Of a stretch of 64,000 nucleotides of DNA, positions 1 through 11,613 are shown piece after piece (positions within the stretch are counted from its first letter, which is position 1; each line of letters opens with the position of its first letter). The stretch is from Reticulitermes speratus. Taxonomy: Eukaryota > Arthropoda > Insecta > Blattodea > Rhinotermitidae. The translations under genes and the position numbers were made by a program. The stretch is from the NCBI GenBank assembly GCA_021186555.1, contig JAJKFL010000004.1:22906406-22970405 (forward strand), read 5' to 3'. The notes beneath the pieces were generated by a model. It was not told the origin of the DNA. It made no database searches and worked only from the letters and a program-made list of their open reading frames with translations.

Positions 1-611
1 AGGGGGGGGGGGGAATTAGAAAGATGCGGGGGAGACATAACAAGTGAAATGCGAATTGCCAACATTGAGGTACATTCAGAAATTCAATGTGAAATTTCTT
101 TATTGTTTGTATGTTGTGATAGAACAGCGCTGTATCAGCTGGAAATGAGAAATAGTGTGGTATGGATTGCACTCCGAAAGGAAGTGGAAGTGGTTGTGAC
201 TTATTTCAAACTGTTTTCCCAGCACTCATCAGGAGTAACAGGACAGTACAGAGAGAGAATCCTCATGCAGGATACTTAGTAATTTGTCTGAAACTTTTCA
301 AACGCGAATTTGCATCGTCATTGCAGGATTGACTTGACTTGTATATTTGTGGAAAACATCTGCTTAAGAAGACACCCCATAGTATGGTGAGGCTGACTCT
401 GTGGAAGGTCTTTTTGTCAAATCTCGCACCCGATGCCTTACTTTCATAAGTCCAGCCCATCATCTTGTACAGAATACCGTCACATCTCTTCATCTTTCTG
501 GCTTTTGTTTTCCTCATAAGCCTAGCAGCAAACAACAGGAGTAGATGCCTCACACTATACAAAAAAAGACTGCACGAAACATGCCAGACATGGTGTGTCA
601 CATTGCTGGGT
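1..611. other. no recognisable gene; starts with a G tract
   Basis: The window opens with a poly-G run at about 2-13. The rest contains only short open frames (76 aa on +, 112 aa on -) with no recognisable domain. They do not look like coding sequence, and no repeat I recognise lies here. Confidence 0.4.
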
Positions 612-860
612 GTTCTGCTCTACAGAATTACACACTGAGGGTGATGTTAGTTTTGTATTCTTCGTCAAATATTATCATGATGACGTGGGAAAGACATGTA
701 GAACGCATCGGAGAGAAGTGAAATGCATACAGAATATTAGTAGAAAAACCCGAAGAAAGGACCCACTTTTCTGACCTAGGCGTAGGTGCGACGAAAACAC
801 TAAAATAGATCGTAGGAAAGGGGATTTAAATGTACGGACTATTGATTATTTATTTATTTA
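612..860 (+). mobile_element. decayed 3' ORF fragment of non-LTR retrotransposon family nLTR-A
   Basis: The stretch lines up, with many substitutions, with the region of the nLTR-A copy at 22280-22560. It has the equivalents of the blocks 'cacactgaggg', 'tcaaatattat' and 'gcatacag' in the same order and spacing. It is an old fragment with no open frame left. Identification rests on collinear matches within this window only. Confidence 0.55.
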
Positions 861-1614
861 TGGTTATTTAGCTAGAATTACAGATCATCGAATAGTCTGT
901 TGATTCGTGAATCATGATGTCTAAGGAGCATGGAACGAAGCGATATTGGCTAAATTTCATGCATACTATTCCAGTGTTTGGCTCTATGGTATAAGGAAAG
1001 TCATGACATATCTTATTCAGAACAGCCGGTGTCCGCGTCGAGATTTGAAACCGGGATCTAGGGATTACGATGTATGACGGAACACTACAGTGACACTTGG
1101 TGCACTATATTTACCTTGCTGAGCATAAGGACACGTAGCGCACTGTTGTGGACACGTGTTTCATAAAGGCGGTAATGCTGTATCCTGTCGAGCGGACAGT
1201 TTCTCAAGCCCTGTGCCCCACGACTTCATATTAGTTGTCTAGAGATGGTTTATTTGATAAATGCTGCATTTTTGTCGCGTGTGACTTACTAAGCTTTGAG
1301 GCCAGGGCATTGCTTCTTCTAACAGTTTTAGATCACACGTGTTTCAATTACATTGTGCGGTAGCTTTTTTTCATTATTTTATCGCTGGTAGTACTAGCGC
1401 TGTTCATTTCGCTAGAAGGGTCAGAGACGTGAGTTCTGTATTAGGGGAGAGAAATTGGCTTCTTTCTATTCGCTTTTTTAATTCAGCTGGTGCGTGCAGT
1501 AATTTTTTGGCGTCTTGCTGTGTATTGTAATACTTGGTTTAGACTCGGAAGTTAGTTCTGTATGCCTGGATTATCGCATGTGTATGTATGTGTGTGTGAA
1601 TCGTGGTGTAGAAG

Positions 1615-1790
1615 CTAAACCGGTTATTGTGTTCCTCCCTTCGCCTGCGTGATGGTTCTGTCGAACGTTCGTTATCGGGGGACGAACGCATCGGTTCCCG
1701 GTGAACAATGCTTCACTGCCCCGGCGTACAGGCGGCATGCGGTCGGTTGCTCGCTTCGCCACGAACACTCCCCGACTCTTACCTGCATGC
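1615..1790. other. CpG-dense island in AT-rich surroundings
   Basis: About 20 CpG dinucleotides fall in roughly 170 bp, far above the neighbouring sequence. The minus strand is open across it (91-aa frame, 1571-1846). On that strand a 'gcatgcag|gtaagag' sequence near 1780 could be read as either a 3' or a 5' splice site. No protein family is recognised. It could be an exon, a promoter-proximal patch or an old GC-rich repeat. Confidence 0.3.
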
Positions 1791-2297
1791 AACAAAATAT
1801 AAAGTTTTGAATAATACGAGGGCAAATTATAATTGGGCTGTCCCAAACCTGGCTTATTTAATACAACTTCAATGTTGTACGCAGATGATCATACTATTTG
1901 GCGATTATTTAGTTTGCGGTACTTACCGGGTCTAATCCTTGACTAGGACACGCAACTTCTTACCTGTCTTTGCGTTTGCCATATATTATTGGAGCTAACC
2001 GGAAAATATATGCAAGACTCACGAGTTGTAAACTTTATGAAGCACTTACAAGTGTTATTCAACATGACAGCCATCAGCAGAACCCAAAATATTTTATTTA
2101 TTGATGGAGATATGGGATCTGCTTTCTAATCGCTTTACCTCCTTTGTGGACGGTATGCTATTCGCAAGCGATTATGTTCGCTGCAGAATTATGATGACAG
2201 AGGCAACTACTCCTCTTCGTTATTGATACTCGAACGTATCATGTTTGCAGTGATTTTGACTGAATTTTTATTGTATAAGGGATTAGGAATAATAAAG

Positions 2298-2525
2298 CCT
2301 CGGTAGCTCTGTCGATATAGCGATTAGGCTACGGCCTGGACCACTGAGGAATCCGGATTCGACTTTTGGCAGGCGCAAGAGACCTTTCTGTTCTCGAAAA
2401 CGTCCAGAGCAGCTCTGGGCCCACCCAGCCTCTTAGGCAGTAAATACCGAGACTCTTCTCTTGGTGACAAAACGGCGGGAGCGCAAAGCTGCCCACTCAT
2501 TTCCATCTAGCTTTGAGTTTAACAA
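2298..2525 (+). mobile_element. SINE-A copy, diverged
   Basis: tRNA-derived SINE. The head carries the A-box-like 'gatatagcgattaggctacg' and a B-box-like 'atccggattcgac'. The conserved body follows: 'gtccagagcag', 'gggcccacccagcctc', then the block 'cggcgggagcgcaaagctg' that corresponds to 'cggtcggggcgtggagttg' in the copy at 17608. It has many substitutions and no clear duplication. Confidence 0.65.
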
Positions 2526-3414
2526 TGCGTGGAGTTACGCATCTCCCGCTTTTGTCTTCGTAAATGGGCGTTTAATTAAGTACAGGGAACTTCAGGGGTA
2601 CAGACATACGTGCATTTCCTCAGCATAAATGCAGAACATCGATTGAGAGTTTGTGAAAGCAGGGCGCTGGGGAAAATGTGCGTATTTGCTCTGAGGAGAC
2701 AAAGAGAAAGTAACGAAAATTTAGAAAATGTCGTTTGAAGAGCTCCATACCTGTATTTTTTTTAACAAATATAAAGCATGGAATTCATATCAAGGAAGAT
2801 GAGGTAAACTGGACGTGTAGCACACATTAGTGAGACATACATATAAAACCACAGTCTGAAAACTCGAGTGGTAGTCGGAACGGTCTGTGGATTTGAGAGA
2901 TGTATTAAACATTATCTTACAGAAATAGTGTACGATTTTGTTATCTGAGTTCATTTGCTTAGTACGGTCTAAAAGCGTGTTTTGTGCACACGGTAATACA
3001 ACTTGTTTCCATAAATTTCGAGTTATTTCTTGACTATTAACGTCTCAAATTCGTTGCGTTATTTGCTGGAAGAAATATATCTATGGGCACTACAAAATTT
3101 CCTGCGAATGGAAAGAGTGCTTTCAGTAAGGTTTCATTTGAACTATACTAATTCTTACAACAATGTTAGTCCTTACTCCATTGGAATCACAATCAAAGCT
3201 GTAAACATTCTGGTACATATTTAATTGTCGTATTTTCAAAGTACGACACACTAGAACAAACATGAATGGCATAATCTTGCAATAATTGTCAATACAGCGG
3301 CGACACCACTTTCGTATCCTTCGTAAACCGGCTGTTATGTAACATACAGATTTTTGGCAAGGGTTTTACATGACTAATATCAGCAACATTCACGAGGACT
3401 TTTTCCACTGTCAC

Positions 3415-3527
3415 AAATACTCAGAATAAACACTACGTTTCGGAAGCATTTGCATCCTTCCTCAGGTAAGTGGTTTCACCTGAGGTAAAAAGCAGACACT
3501 TCCGTAACGTAGTGTATATTTATGCCA
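3415..3527 (-). ncRNA. hammerhead-like motif in a short inverted repeat
   Basis: Arms at about 3425-3447 and 3497-3523 are inverted copies of each other, sharing 'cactacgttncggaag'. On the minus strand the centre reads CTGAGGA (3459-3465, a legal CUGANGA core), then a stem II GGATGC/GCTTCC with one U-U mismatch, then GAAA (3438-3441). Stem III and the cleavage base are not convincing: the core is followed by ACGTAGTG, where the expected H17 position is G or the loop has zero length. Probably a decayed hammerhead of the family seen at 46 and 59.8 kb. Confidence 0.4.
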
Positions 3528-4290
3528 TTACTATAGTTGAGATAGTGCTTGGGTGATGTTACTGTAGTTGAGATAGTGCTTGGGTGATGTTACTGCAGTT
3601 GAGATACTGCTTGGGTAATGTTACTGTAGTTGAGATACTGCTTGTCTAATATTACTGTAGTTGAGATACTGCTTGGGTGTTGTTGCTGTAGTTGAGTTAC
3701 TGCTTGTCTGATATTACTATAGTTGAGATACTGCTTGTCTGATATTACTATAGTTGAGATAGTGCTTGTCTGATATTACTGTAGTTGAGATACTGCTTGG
3801 GTGTTGTTACTTTAGTTGAGGTACTGCTTGGGTCATCATGTTGCTGTAGTTGAGATAATGTTTAGGTGATGTTACTGTAGTTGAGATACTGCTTGGGTAA
3901 TGTTACTGTAGTTGAGATACTGCTTGTCTGATACTACTGTAGTTGGATACTGCTTGGGTGTTGTTACTGTAGTTGAGGTACTGCTTGGGACATCATGTTG
4001 TTGTAGTTGAGATAATGTTTAGGTGATGTTACTGTAGTTGAGATACTGCTTGGCTAATGTTACTGTAGTTGAGATACTGCTTGTCTGATACTACTGTAGT
4101 TGAGATACTGCTAGGGTGTTGTTACTGTAGTTGAGGTACTGCTTGGGTCATCATGTTGCTGTAGTTGAGATAATGTTTAGGTGATGTTACTGTAGTTGAG
4201 ATACTGCTTGGTTGATGATGTTACTGTACTTCAGATACTGCTTGGGTCACGATGTTACTGTAGTTGAGTTACTGCTTGGATCATGTTCCT
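3528..4290. repeat. 31-bp minisatellite with ~157-bp higher-order period
   Basis: About 24 units of a 31-bp motif containing 'tagttgagatactgcttg' and 'gttactg'. Variants ('ttgtctgata', 'gggtcatcatg', 'aatgtttaggtg') recur in a fixed order. The block beginning 'gtgttgttac' occurs at 3801, 3958 and 4116, which gives a 157-158-bp higher-order repeat of about five units. Both periods are read directly from the sequence. Confidence 0.95.
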
Positions 4291-4363
4291 AACAAGTACA
4301 GCTCATTACTTCTGCCCATATGATAAAGAGTGTAGCATGGTATAGCATTGTAATCTTTCTTAA

Positions 4364-4590
4364 CCCTTTAAAGACGAAGCGTAAACTGTTTCATTTAAAG
4401 ACCCAGTTCGTACCGCGCAGTAAACACTTTTAATCTCGGTTAAAAAATAAATCAATTTACGTTATATAAGGCAAAAGTCGCTGATTGTTGTAATATAAAT
4501 ACAATAGACAACAATACAGTGTGGGCAGAATGTAGGATTTTTGAATGTTAAAACTGTTGATGCATCCAGTAACCATTAGGCTTTAAAAGG
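4364..4590. mobile_element. piggyBac-like MITE flanked by TTAA
   Basis: A 227-bp segment is bounded by TTAA at 4360-4363 and at 4591-4594. Its ends are imperfect terminal inverted repeats: CCCTTTAAAGAC on the left and, read inward from the right, CCTTTTAAAGCC (10 of 12 match). TTAA targets and ends starting CCC/CCT are typical of piggyBac transposons. It has no coding capacity, so it is non-autonomous. Confidence 0.6.
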
Positions 4591-4594
4591 TTAA

Positions 4595-6590
4595 ATTGAA
4601 TTTTGAGCTATTATTTGGGAGGCATTACATCACAGCCACAATGTAAGCCACTGCAAGAACTTTATTTCGTCATTAAAACCTGTTTAGACCCATCAGTTGG
4701 TAAATAAATTCAACACCGATCAGTTGAAGGCTGAAAAATGAAACTGCATATGAGATGATAGTCTTCTCTTGGATGTATAAACCACTACATGATGCGGAAA
4801 CCCCAAATAATACCATCATTTTATCAACAATAGCTATGAAAACCTTGTATGTTTAGTTTCATTATGTTTGTTATACTTCTACTGAGCATCAGTAAAATGA
4901 TGGTTTGATACCAGTGAATATTGAGAGCAAATACACTGTATGTTAGATTTCAAGCCTCGTGCTGTATATTTTGGATACAAGCCTTAGGACGTTATTTAAT
5001 TATGCCGTCAGTAATTTTCTTTTCGTCCCCACTTGCAAAACAATGATGAATGAGCCTAAGACTAGCTCTCAGACACACAGGGGGATAAGAAAGATCATTC
5101 GAATTGCCATTTATTCAGGTTAAATTTATCTCCAGAATGTTTCTTTCAAGTTTTTAAAATGCAGACTAATAGCTTAAATTTCCATACAAAATCAGTTTTC
5201 ATAATGCGTGTTAGCGCTGTGAATGTTCATTGCACTCTGAATTGCCTACTATGAATCAAACCCGCAAATTTTTTGACCAGCCACACGTTGAATGCAATCC
5301 CTGAATCAATTTTCCCCACAGTGACTATCGGCTCCAGCAGAACTGTGTAAATATCTTATGATATCTAGGTAAATGCCCCTGTTGCAGTCGATACGCCTGT
5401 ATTACTAACGGCCCTGAGACATGTTGCTCCAACACATAAGGAAATAACCATAACATGCCGTGCGGGTAAAAACACGTATAACAAATGTCGTTTTATTCGA
5501 TTTTCTCACAATGCATCATTAATATATTCCTCCCTCTATGATATCAACAACTTCGGAATGAGAGAAATTGATTTGGAAATTTCATTTTCCGTAGTTTTGA
5601 CCAGTTTTTATGGGCTACGTATCTGTGATAATACGCTACGTCCTTCATAAGGATCACCGATCAAAGGTCCTAGCTGATTTGTTTGCTTGGCTTTTAAAAT
5701 CGAAACACAGTGAAATTTCTGTATCCATTTTTAGGAGATAACTTTTGGCAATGAAACTTTGAGGAAAATGGTAGGGGGAGAAAAACAGAGAGTGTTTAAC
5801 AGTTTAAATTGTAATACAAATGATCAGTTACTTTCTCCTGTTACTTCGAGTCGAAGCTGTATTATTAAATAGATGCAAGTCAAATACTTTAATCGTAGTT
5901 ACAGACTGATCTGCCTTACTTCCATGTTGATGAAGTTATATGAAATAATAAGTTACAGTCCGCTACACAGCAGCACGTAACTGCTGGGTTGGGTGCGCTT
6001 TGATTAATAAGTTAGGATTAGCGTACCCAAAGAATGTTACACATTCTCAATATAGATAATCACAGATTTTGCAAGAATTAATTTGCACGTATTAGTATTA
6101 AATTTTTGTAATTTTTGCCCATGTTTATTTATTTAAGAACAATGGTCCTAGATTGTTAAATCTGTGGCCAGTTGAGTTACCCTGCTTATTCAACGGTTCA
6201 ATAGGGTTTCGGCATGACCTTTGTTCACTTACCATGGACCTTCCTTACCCTTTATTTTACCAGTAAATTCTTCTGTAGCAAATCTTTACGATGTAATGTA
6301 AAGGTTCTGCTCTGTATGGCTCTGACACTGAAATGGTCTTCTTTCTGTAGACTTGGTTTTTGTAACATGTTTTTAATTGCTCAGAGATGCATTAAATGTG
6401 ATTCTGCTTTGTTTGTCAGGGGCTAATACGAGATATCCTGAAGTAAATTCCCTGACTGACTTCGCATCTTACGTAGGCAGAGAACGTAATCCATCTCCGT
6501 TCAGATACCCGTGTACAGTCTAAAGTAAAGCTATCCACACATCAGACTATTTCTAGAGAAGTTAACACTAGCTCTCGTAGTTAGTATATT
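4595..6590. other. no recognisable feature
   Basis: AT-rich sequence with stops in all frames. I see no repeat from the families found elsewhere in the window and no convincing splice-site pair around an open frame. Confidence 0.4.
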
Positions 6591-7351
6591 TGCGCATGTT
6601 ATGGAATCGTAAGCTCTAGTACTAGTTTACAAGAACCAGACTTCGATCCCCATACAGAACCTGGCGTTCACACCGCAGCCTCATAACATACTTAGCTAAC
6701 ATGTGTATTAACATTAGTGTCCAATAAATGCCTAAGCCTGTAAAAGTGGTTCCGGGTTCTACATGCCCCTTATTTCATCAACCAACGCAAAAGTTTTGAA
6801 TGACTAACGAAGAAGGTGCTCTCATGGGAAGCAAATAACAAAGCTTACCTGTGCGTGTGCGTGTGCGTACTAGTTATACGTGTCGTGTGTGTGCGCGTGT
6901 CTGTGTTGGCATGAAGATAGTTTTGAAGTCAACGAAAGAGAACAGTCAAATATACAAATGTAACCCTTCAGTTCCTTTAATTATTCAATTTGCTGCATTC
7001 AATACAGTGTTAACTCATTTCGTTTGTGAATTGTATTGATATTATTTTGTGTAGTTGAATTCTTGAACGTGTAAGTTAAGAAAACGAGTTCATTTCTTGG
7101 AAAGACTGTAGCATAGGAATGGGAGTCTAAAGTCATTCAGAGTTAGGTCCTAGGAAATTCTGAATGCTACAGGATGGCGCCAGGCTATTAATTTTTCGTT
7201 ATCCATAGGGATTGTCCAAAACCGGGTATCCCTTTGGACGTCACACTCTAAAATTGTTTTTAGTTCTTTTTCAGTATTTGAATCCATATCGGAATCTCTA
7301 TTCCAATAATGTAAAAAACAGTTTAACTTACGTATGCTACATTATAAACTG

Positions 7352-7640
7352 GCGGCCCGGATAGTAGTCGGTATAGCGATTTGCTACGGACTGTACGATC
7401 CGGGGTTCGAAAGCCGGTGGGGACGAGATTTTCCTCATCCGAACAGACCGACTCTGCGGCACACCCAGCTTCCTGTAAAATGAATATCAGTCTCTTTTCC
7501 GGGGGTAAAGCGGTCAGGGCGTGGCCTTGACCACCCACCCCATCTAGCGCCGAGGTTAAAGAAAGAGTAGAGCTATAAAACCTCCGCCTTCTCTCTGTGC
7601 CAGCATAGGCGTGTCGTAGGGCGACCTTTACCTTTACACG
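7352..7640 (+). mobile_element. SINE-A copy with target-site duplication
   Basis: This 289-bp tRNA-derived SINE is flanked by the 8-bp direct repeat 'ataaactg' at 7344-7351 and 7641-7648. The head has A-box-like 'tagtcggtatagcg' and B-box-like 'ggggttcgaaagcc'. The body has 'tttccgggggtaaagcggtc' and 'aaagaaagagtagagctata'. It ends in the family tail 'acctttacctttac'. The head resembles a tRNA gene but is followed by 200 bp of SINE body, so it is not called as a tRNA. Confidence 0.9.
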
Positions 7641-7947
7641 ATAAACTGTAGTGAAGCAACCACAAACAGCGTTATAGCTTGCAGAAATTTCTGTGTTAAT
7701 TTTTTTTCGTTACAAATGTGCTTATCAGATTTCTTTAACTGCGATTATCCAGAGTGTGACAGCAGCGATGCTAATGAATGTCATGAAAGAAAATGAAAAC
7801 AATAAGAAATGTAGGTCAGTTTTCACGTCATTAGACGTACGGAACTTTACACGTGCATCCGTCGAGAAACTTAGTTTGGAAGTGCGATGTTTGTCTAAAT
7901 ACTCAGGTTCTTATTTTGGCTGTCAACTATCGCTTGCTACTTGTCAG

Positions 7948-8000
7948 GCCGTTACGCGTGACGGCAGGCAGCGCGGCAGTGGCCGCTTTTCCAGTTTGCC
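7948..8000 (+). other. exon-like CpG-rich segment with splice-site-like ends
   Basis: A 53-bp GC-rich segment follows 'ttgctacttgtcag' and precedes 'gtgagtcgg', a good insect 5' splice site. Two of three frames are open, giving 17-18-residue peptides of low complexity (one rich in G, R and S, one rich in A and V). Neither resembles a known domain, so this could be chance in a GC-rich patch. Confidence 0.2.
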
Positions 8001-8107
8001 GTGAGTCGGTGTCCACGCTTTTTAATTCAGTGTTTTGCGTTTGCTGTTGGGTTGTAACCACCATATTTAAAGAACTTGCTGGAAATGTTTTTTTACCTCA
8101 GCCGTAA

Positions 8108-8290
8108 ATGGTTATAAGTGGTAGTCAGCTTCATGCTCCTACCGTGTTTCCTTCGTGGACAGCCCCCGGTTATCACCGAGTTGGAGTGGACCCAAGAGCC
8201 GGCCTGGATGTCTCCGTGGCTATCGAACAACCATTCCTCGGTCCTGTAGCCCGTAGGGTAGTCAGTATACCGACTGAGGTACTGGTGATC
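8108..8290 (-). mobile_element. SINE-A copy, strongly diverged
   Basis: The + strand matches the reverse complement of SINE-A block by block: the 'ggtggt-agcttca' region, 'ggacccaagagccggcctgga', and 'gtagcccgtag' at the head end. It is an old copy with no duplication visible. Confidence 0.5.
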
Positions 8291-8299
8291 CTGTTTACG

Positions 8300-10285
8300 A
8301 TATAGATATTTAAGGTGTAGGTTTTCAAGGCAGCGAAGATGTGGATGGTGATATTCTTCAGGGGTATAGGGGTTCTTAGTCTGTACCCAGATCCTGAGTC
8401 ACGGGGGCTCCTGCTGCCTTCAGGCAGTCCACATTTTTAAGTGGAAATATTATTAATTTAATAATGTCGTTAGTACAGAATCTCGAGGTGCACACTTGTC
8501 ACTGCCTTCGTTGTGCAAAAGGTCTGATGTTTGTTCAGGTCCTCTTCACTGATCTCGAGTGCTTCCACAGATTTGGCAGCCGGACACGGGCATGTAGTCT
8601 AACTGTAGATGGGCCTGCAGAGTTTAGCCGCAGCTAGTGGACATCCCGTAAAATATGAGTGTATGGCCGTGTACACTGGGTTGTAAAGAAACTCAGAACT
8701 TTGTGTGCACCCTGAAGTGGGCACTTCTTAGCCGTAATCACTCAGTTCTCATTACAGGGCCTCTTGATTAGAATAAACCTTTATACTGTGCTGTCGTCAT
8801 ACTGAAGGAGACCTTCCTGTGTCTTAAGGTCAGATATGATTTACTTAGGCCGCCTGCAGTGACATTTTAAGTCTCTATTAGCAACTCCACGCTGTATCAG
8901 AAAGTCGGCAGTAGACCGACGTCACGGAAGATGCGAGGCAAGAGACGACATCGCTTTTGCCTAATATGTTAGCCTTATACAGTAGCAGCTTATATTTACA
9001 AGTGATTTACAGACTTCACGCTTATAGGAATATACATTTGTCTATATTCATTTAGTATCACCGGTTATGGTGTTAATGTTGTCTGTGCAAGATGATAGAA
9101 ATCAGTGAAGGTGAACATAGTGATTATTCATGATTATGTAGAGACACTGTGCGGTACCTCCGTTTATGTAGATTTGATAGGAGCACAGTTATTCGCATTG
9201 TGGATCACTTAGTCGAGGATGTGAGCAGTGATGCAATATCGCCAGCTCACTGGACCAATACCAGCGACCAAGGAGTCACCCATTCATACAGATCCCATTC
9301 TACGTACGTAATGCAAATCTATGGGATTCTGACGACAGTACATCAGTCTTGGAATCATTCGTTCTTTTAACTTCGCATATCGTCCCTGTTTAAGATAAAA
9401 ATTACAGCTTTATAGGGCAGCATCGGCCCCAGTCCTCGGGCACAAAAGTAAGGGATACACCTACTCACTTGGGCGCGACATGTAAAGCTGTTGTAAGCCT
9501 TTGGACCCAGAGGTTTATAACAACTTTTCCTGTACCCGAAACTTTATGTTTTAATTTCTATTTCAACACGAAACGATGGATCAATTCCGAAGCGTGAACG
9601 ACTCTAACTGTAATCCTTGATCGGTACGTGTTCTGCTGTTTTTCACCGATGGTGTGAAGGCTCAAGACGCACGTAGTCTGCTCAAGCAGTGGAATTGGGA
9701 CCGTCTCAAGATTAATGGAGGAGGATCAAAAGAAAAAGGGCATACATACGTAGGCTTATTATAGTTGGGATTGGAATTGTACTATTTATATATAAATCTT
9801 TTAAGTGTGGTTAAGGGCATTGCTAAAATTGAAATACGTAGATATAGGAACTGTCAGTCTATTTCTTTCGTGAGATTTCTTAGAACTTAGAAGAGACTTC
9901 ATTCAGTTCCTGTAAAATGTTCGCTGTTCAATTAGATATAGAACAAGTACGAAATCCGAAAAAATGTTCGTGGCTTGTAAGTCCATGTCCTATTTTTGTG
10001 TCACTAACAGAATTAAAAATGGAACTTGAGGGCGTGAAATACACACCGCAGCTCTGATCCCCGTTGGAAGTGGGATTGAAACGCCGAAAATCGTTTGATT
10101 AAATAGAGTTACAAATGCAATTAATCCGCTCATACAAGGAGTTTGAAACTTATGACGGAAGTAGCAGCGAATGTGTGAGATTGCTTCCGTTTGCCCAGTT
10201 GCTTGCAGATAGGCTGTATACATCGTTGTGAAGGACTCAGTAAACACAGTTCCGCGACTTAGCCTGTTATCTGTTTTATGCCCAG
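8300..10285. other. no recognisable feature
   Basis: Only short open frames are present (longest about 104 aa at 9990-10304 on the minus strand), without domain-like sequence. None of the repeat families of this window was seen here. Confidence 0.35.
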
Positions 10286-10298
10286 TAATAGGAGGATC

Positions 10299-10441
10299 GC
10301 TCAAGATAGGGACAGGTGGCGGGGTGTTGTGATTGCGGTAATGAACCTTCGGGTTCCATAAAACGCGGGGAATTTCTTGACTAGCTGACGACCTGTTAGT
10401 TTCTCAAGAAGGACTCTGCTCCATGGAGTTAGTTAGTTAGT
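10299..10441 (+). mobile_element. 143-bp 5'-truncated nLTR-A insertion with 13-bp duplication
   Basis: This is the last 143 bp of nLTR-A, nearly identical to 22617-22757. It begins inside the ORF end ('agatagggacaggtggcgg'), runs through 'cttcgggttccataaaacgc' and finishes in (AGTT)n. It is flanked by the perfect 13-bp repeat 'taataggaggatc' at 10286-10298 and 10442-10454. That defines the true 3' end of the family and shows target-primed reverse transcription with extreme 5' truncation. Confidence 0.95.
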
Positions 10442-10454
10442 TAATAGGAGGATC

Positions 10455-11610
10455 TTGTTTCGATGTCATGTATGGATATCAGTTGTACTCTTTACATTGC
10501 AAGATATAATATTCATAACGGAATAATCTCAACAGAGGTAATAATCCTGTAGATCACTTCGTTGCTTGGCCGTGTTCAGAGTAACAATACAGACGTCACT
10601 TTACTGTCAGTCACAAAGTAAGTAAGGCTTTTCTTAGGTACCGCATGCAATTAGCCATTCATGTACTTGCCATATTAATCACAATGTAGGTTTCATTTTG
10701 TACGATTAATCAACTCTGGTGATTCTTTTCTTTCATCGCCATTAACATAGTTACACCACGTCATAAAAAAATGAGATAAAACCAGAACGTCACGGTATAC
10801 TTTGATTTGAAAAATAGATACACATGCTGTGTGTGTGTGTGGAAATCAGCTTCACTGACAATTAATGTGTATGCAGATCAGCATGCAAGAATTCTGATAC
10901 CCGTAACCAGTTTTAAACACTGGAAATGAATGAGAATATTATCTGTTTTGTCTTATCAGGAAATTATTTTTATTTAAAATACCGTTCAAAGTTAATAACA
11001 TACAACATGCACACGACTGCAAAAATGATTACCTACAACTGACATATTTTCAGAAACCGTGTGAACTATATTACACTACTTATTTATGATGATAGTTTGT
11101 GTAAATCACACTTTTTCTGTGAAGTGTTTGAACTCTTTGTGAATGTAGATAAAATGAAGTGAAGTGGAGTGGTCTTGCGTTTTCTTTGAACGATCTACTG
11201 AGAAATTATGGGCTAAAATAGTGCATTTACTTACATTATGTTTAAAATCAGAGTTTTAATTTTTGTCCAAAATTCGTGTAGGCCTATATTTTAGTGAAAT
11301 TCCAAACGAGAAATTATGTTCACAAAATTCATTGGAGGTAAATGTGCTCAGATGTAATGAAATGCCTCCCGAGATGTAGTGCTGGTTATTGCGCCACTTA
11401 TTGGCGTCCGACTGAGTAGATACACGATCATCGGCACCGCGCAGGCATGTCTATTAGTGTCTTGACACTGTTCTGTGCACGAACTCTCATTATAAATAAT
11501 TTAGTTGATTTTTTCTCTTTTATTCAAAGTAGAACCTCCGGTTACGTTTCTGAAGTTTGAAGTAAAGAAATTGAGTCCTTTACTGTACCCTTCCCTTTTA
11601 TTTGTTTTTG
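10455..11610. other. no recognisable feature
   Basis: AT-rich sequence with a short (GT)n run near 10831. No repeat family, hairpin or exon-like segment was recognised. Confidence 0.4.
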
Positions 11611-11613
11611 TGG

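Noticed and set aside
3528-4290. CRISPR array
   Set aside because: Units are contiguous with no unique spacers, and the setting is eukaryotic; it is a minisatellite.
5318-5370. Segment between 'attttccccacag' and 'ctag|gtaaatg'
   Set aside because: All three frames contain stops, so it is not a coding exon.
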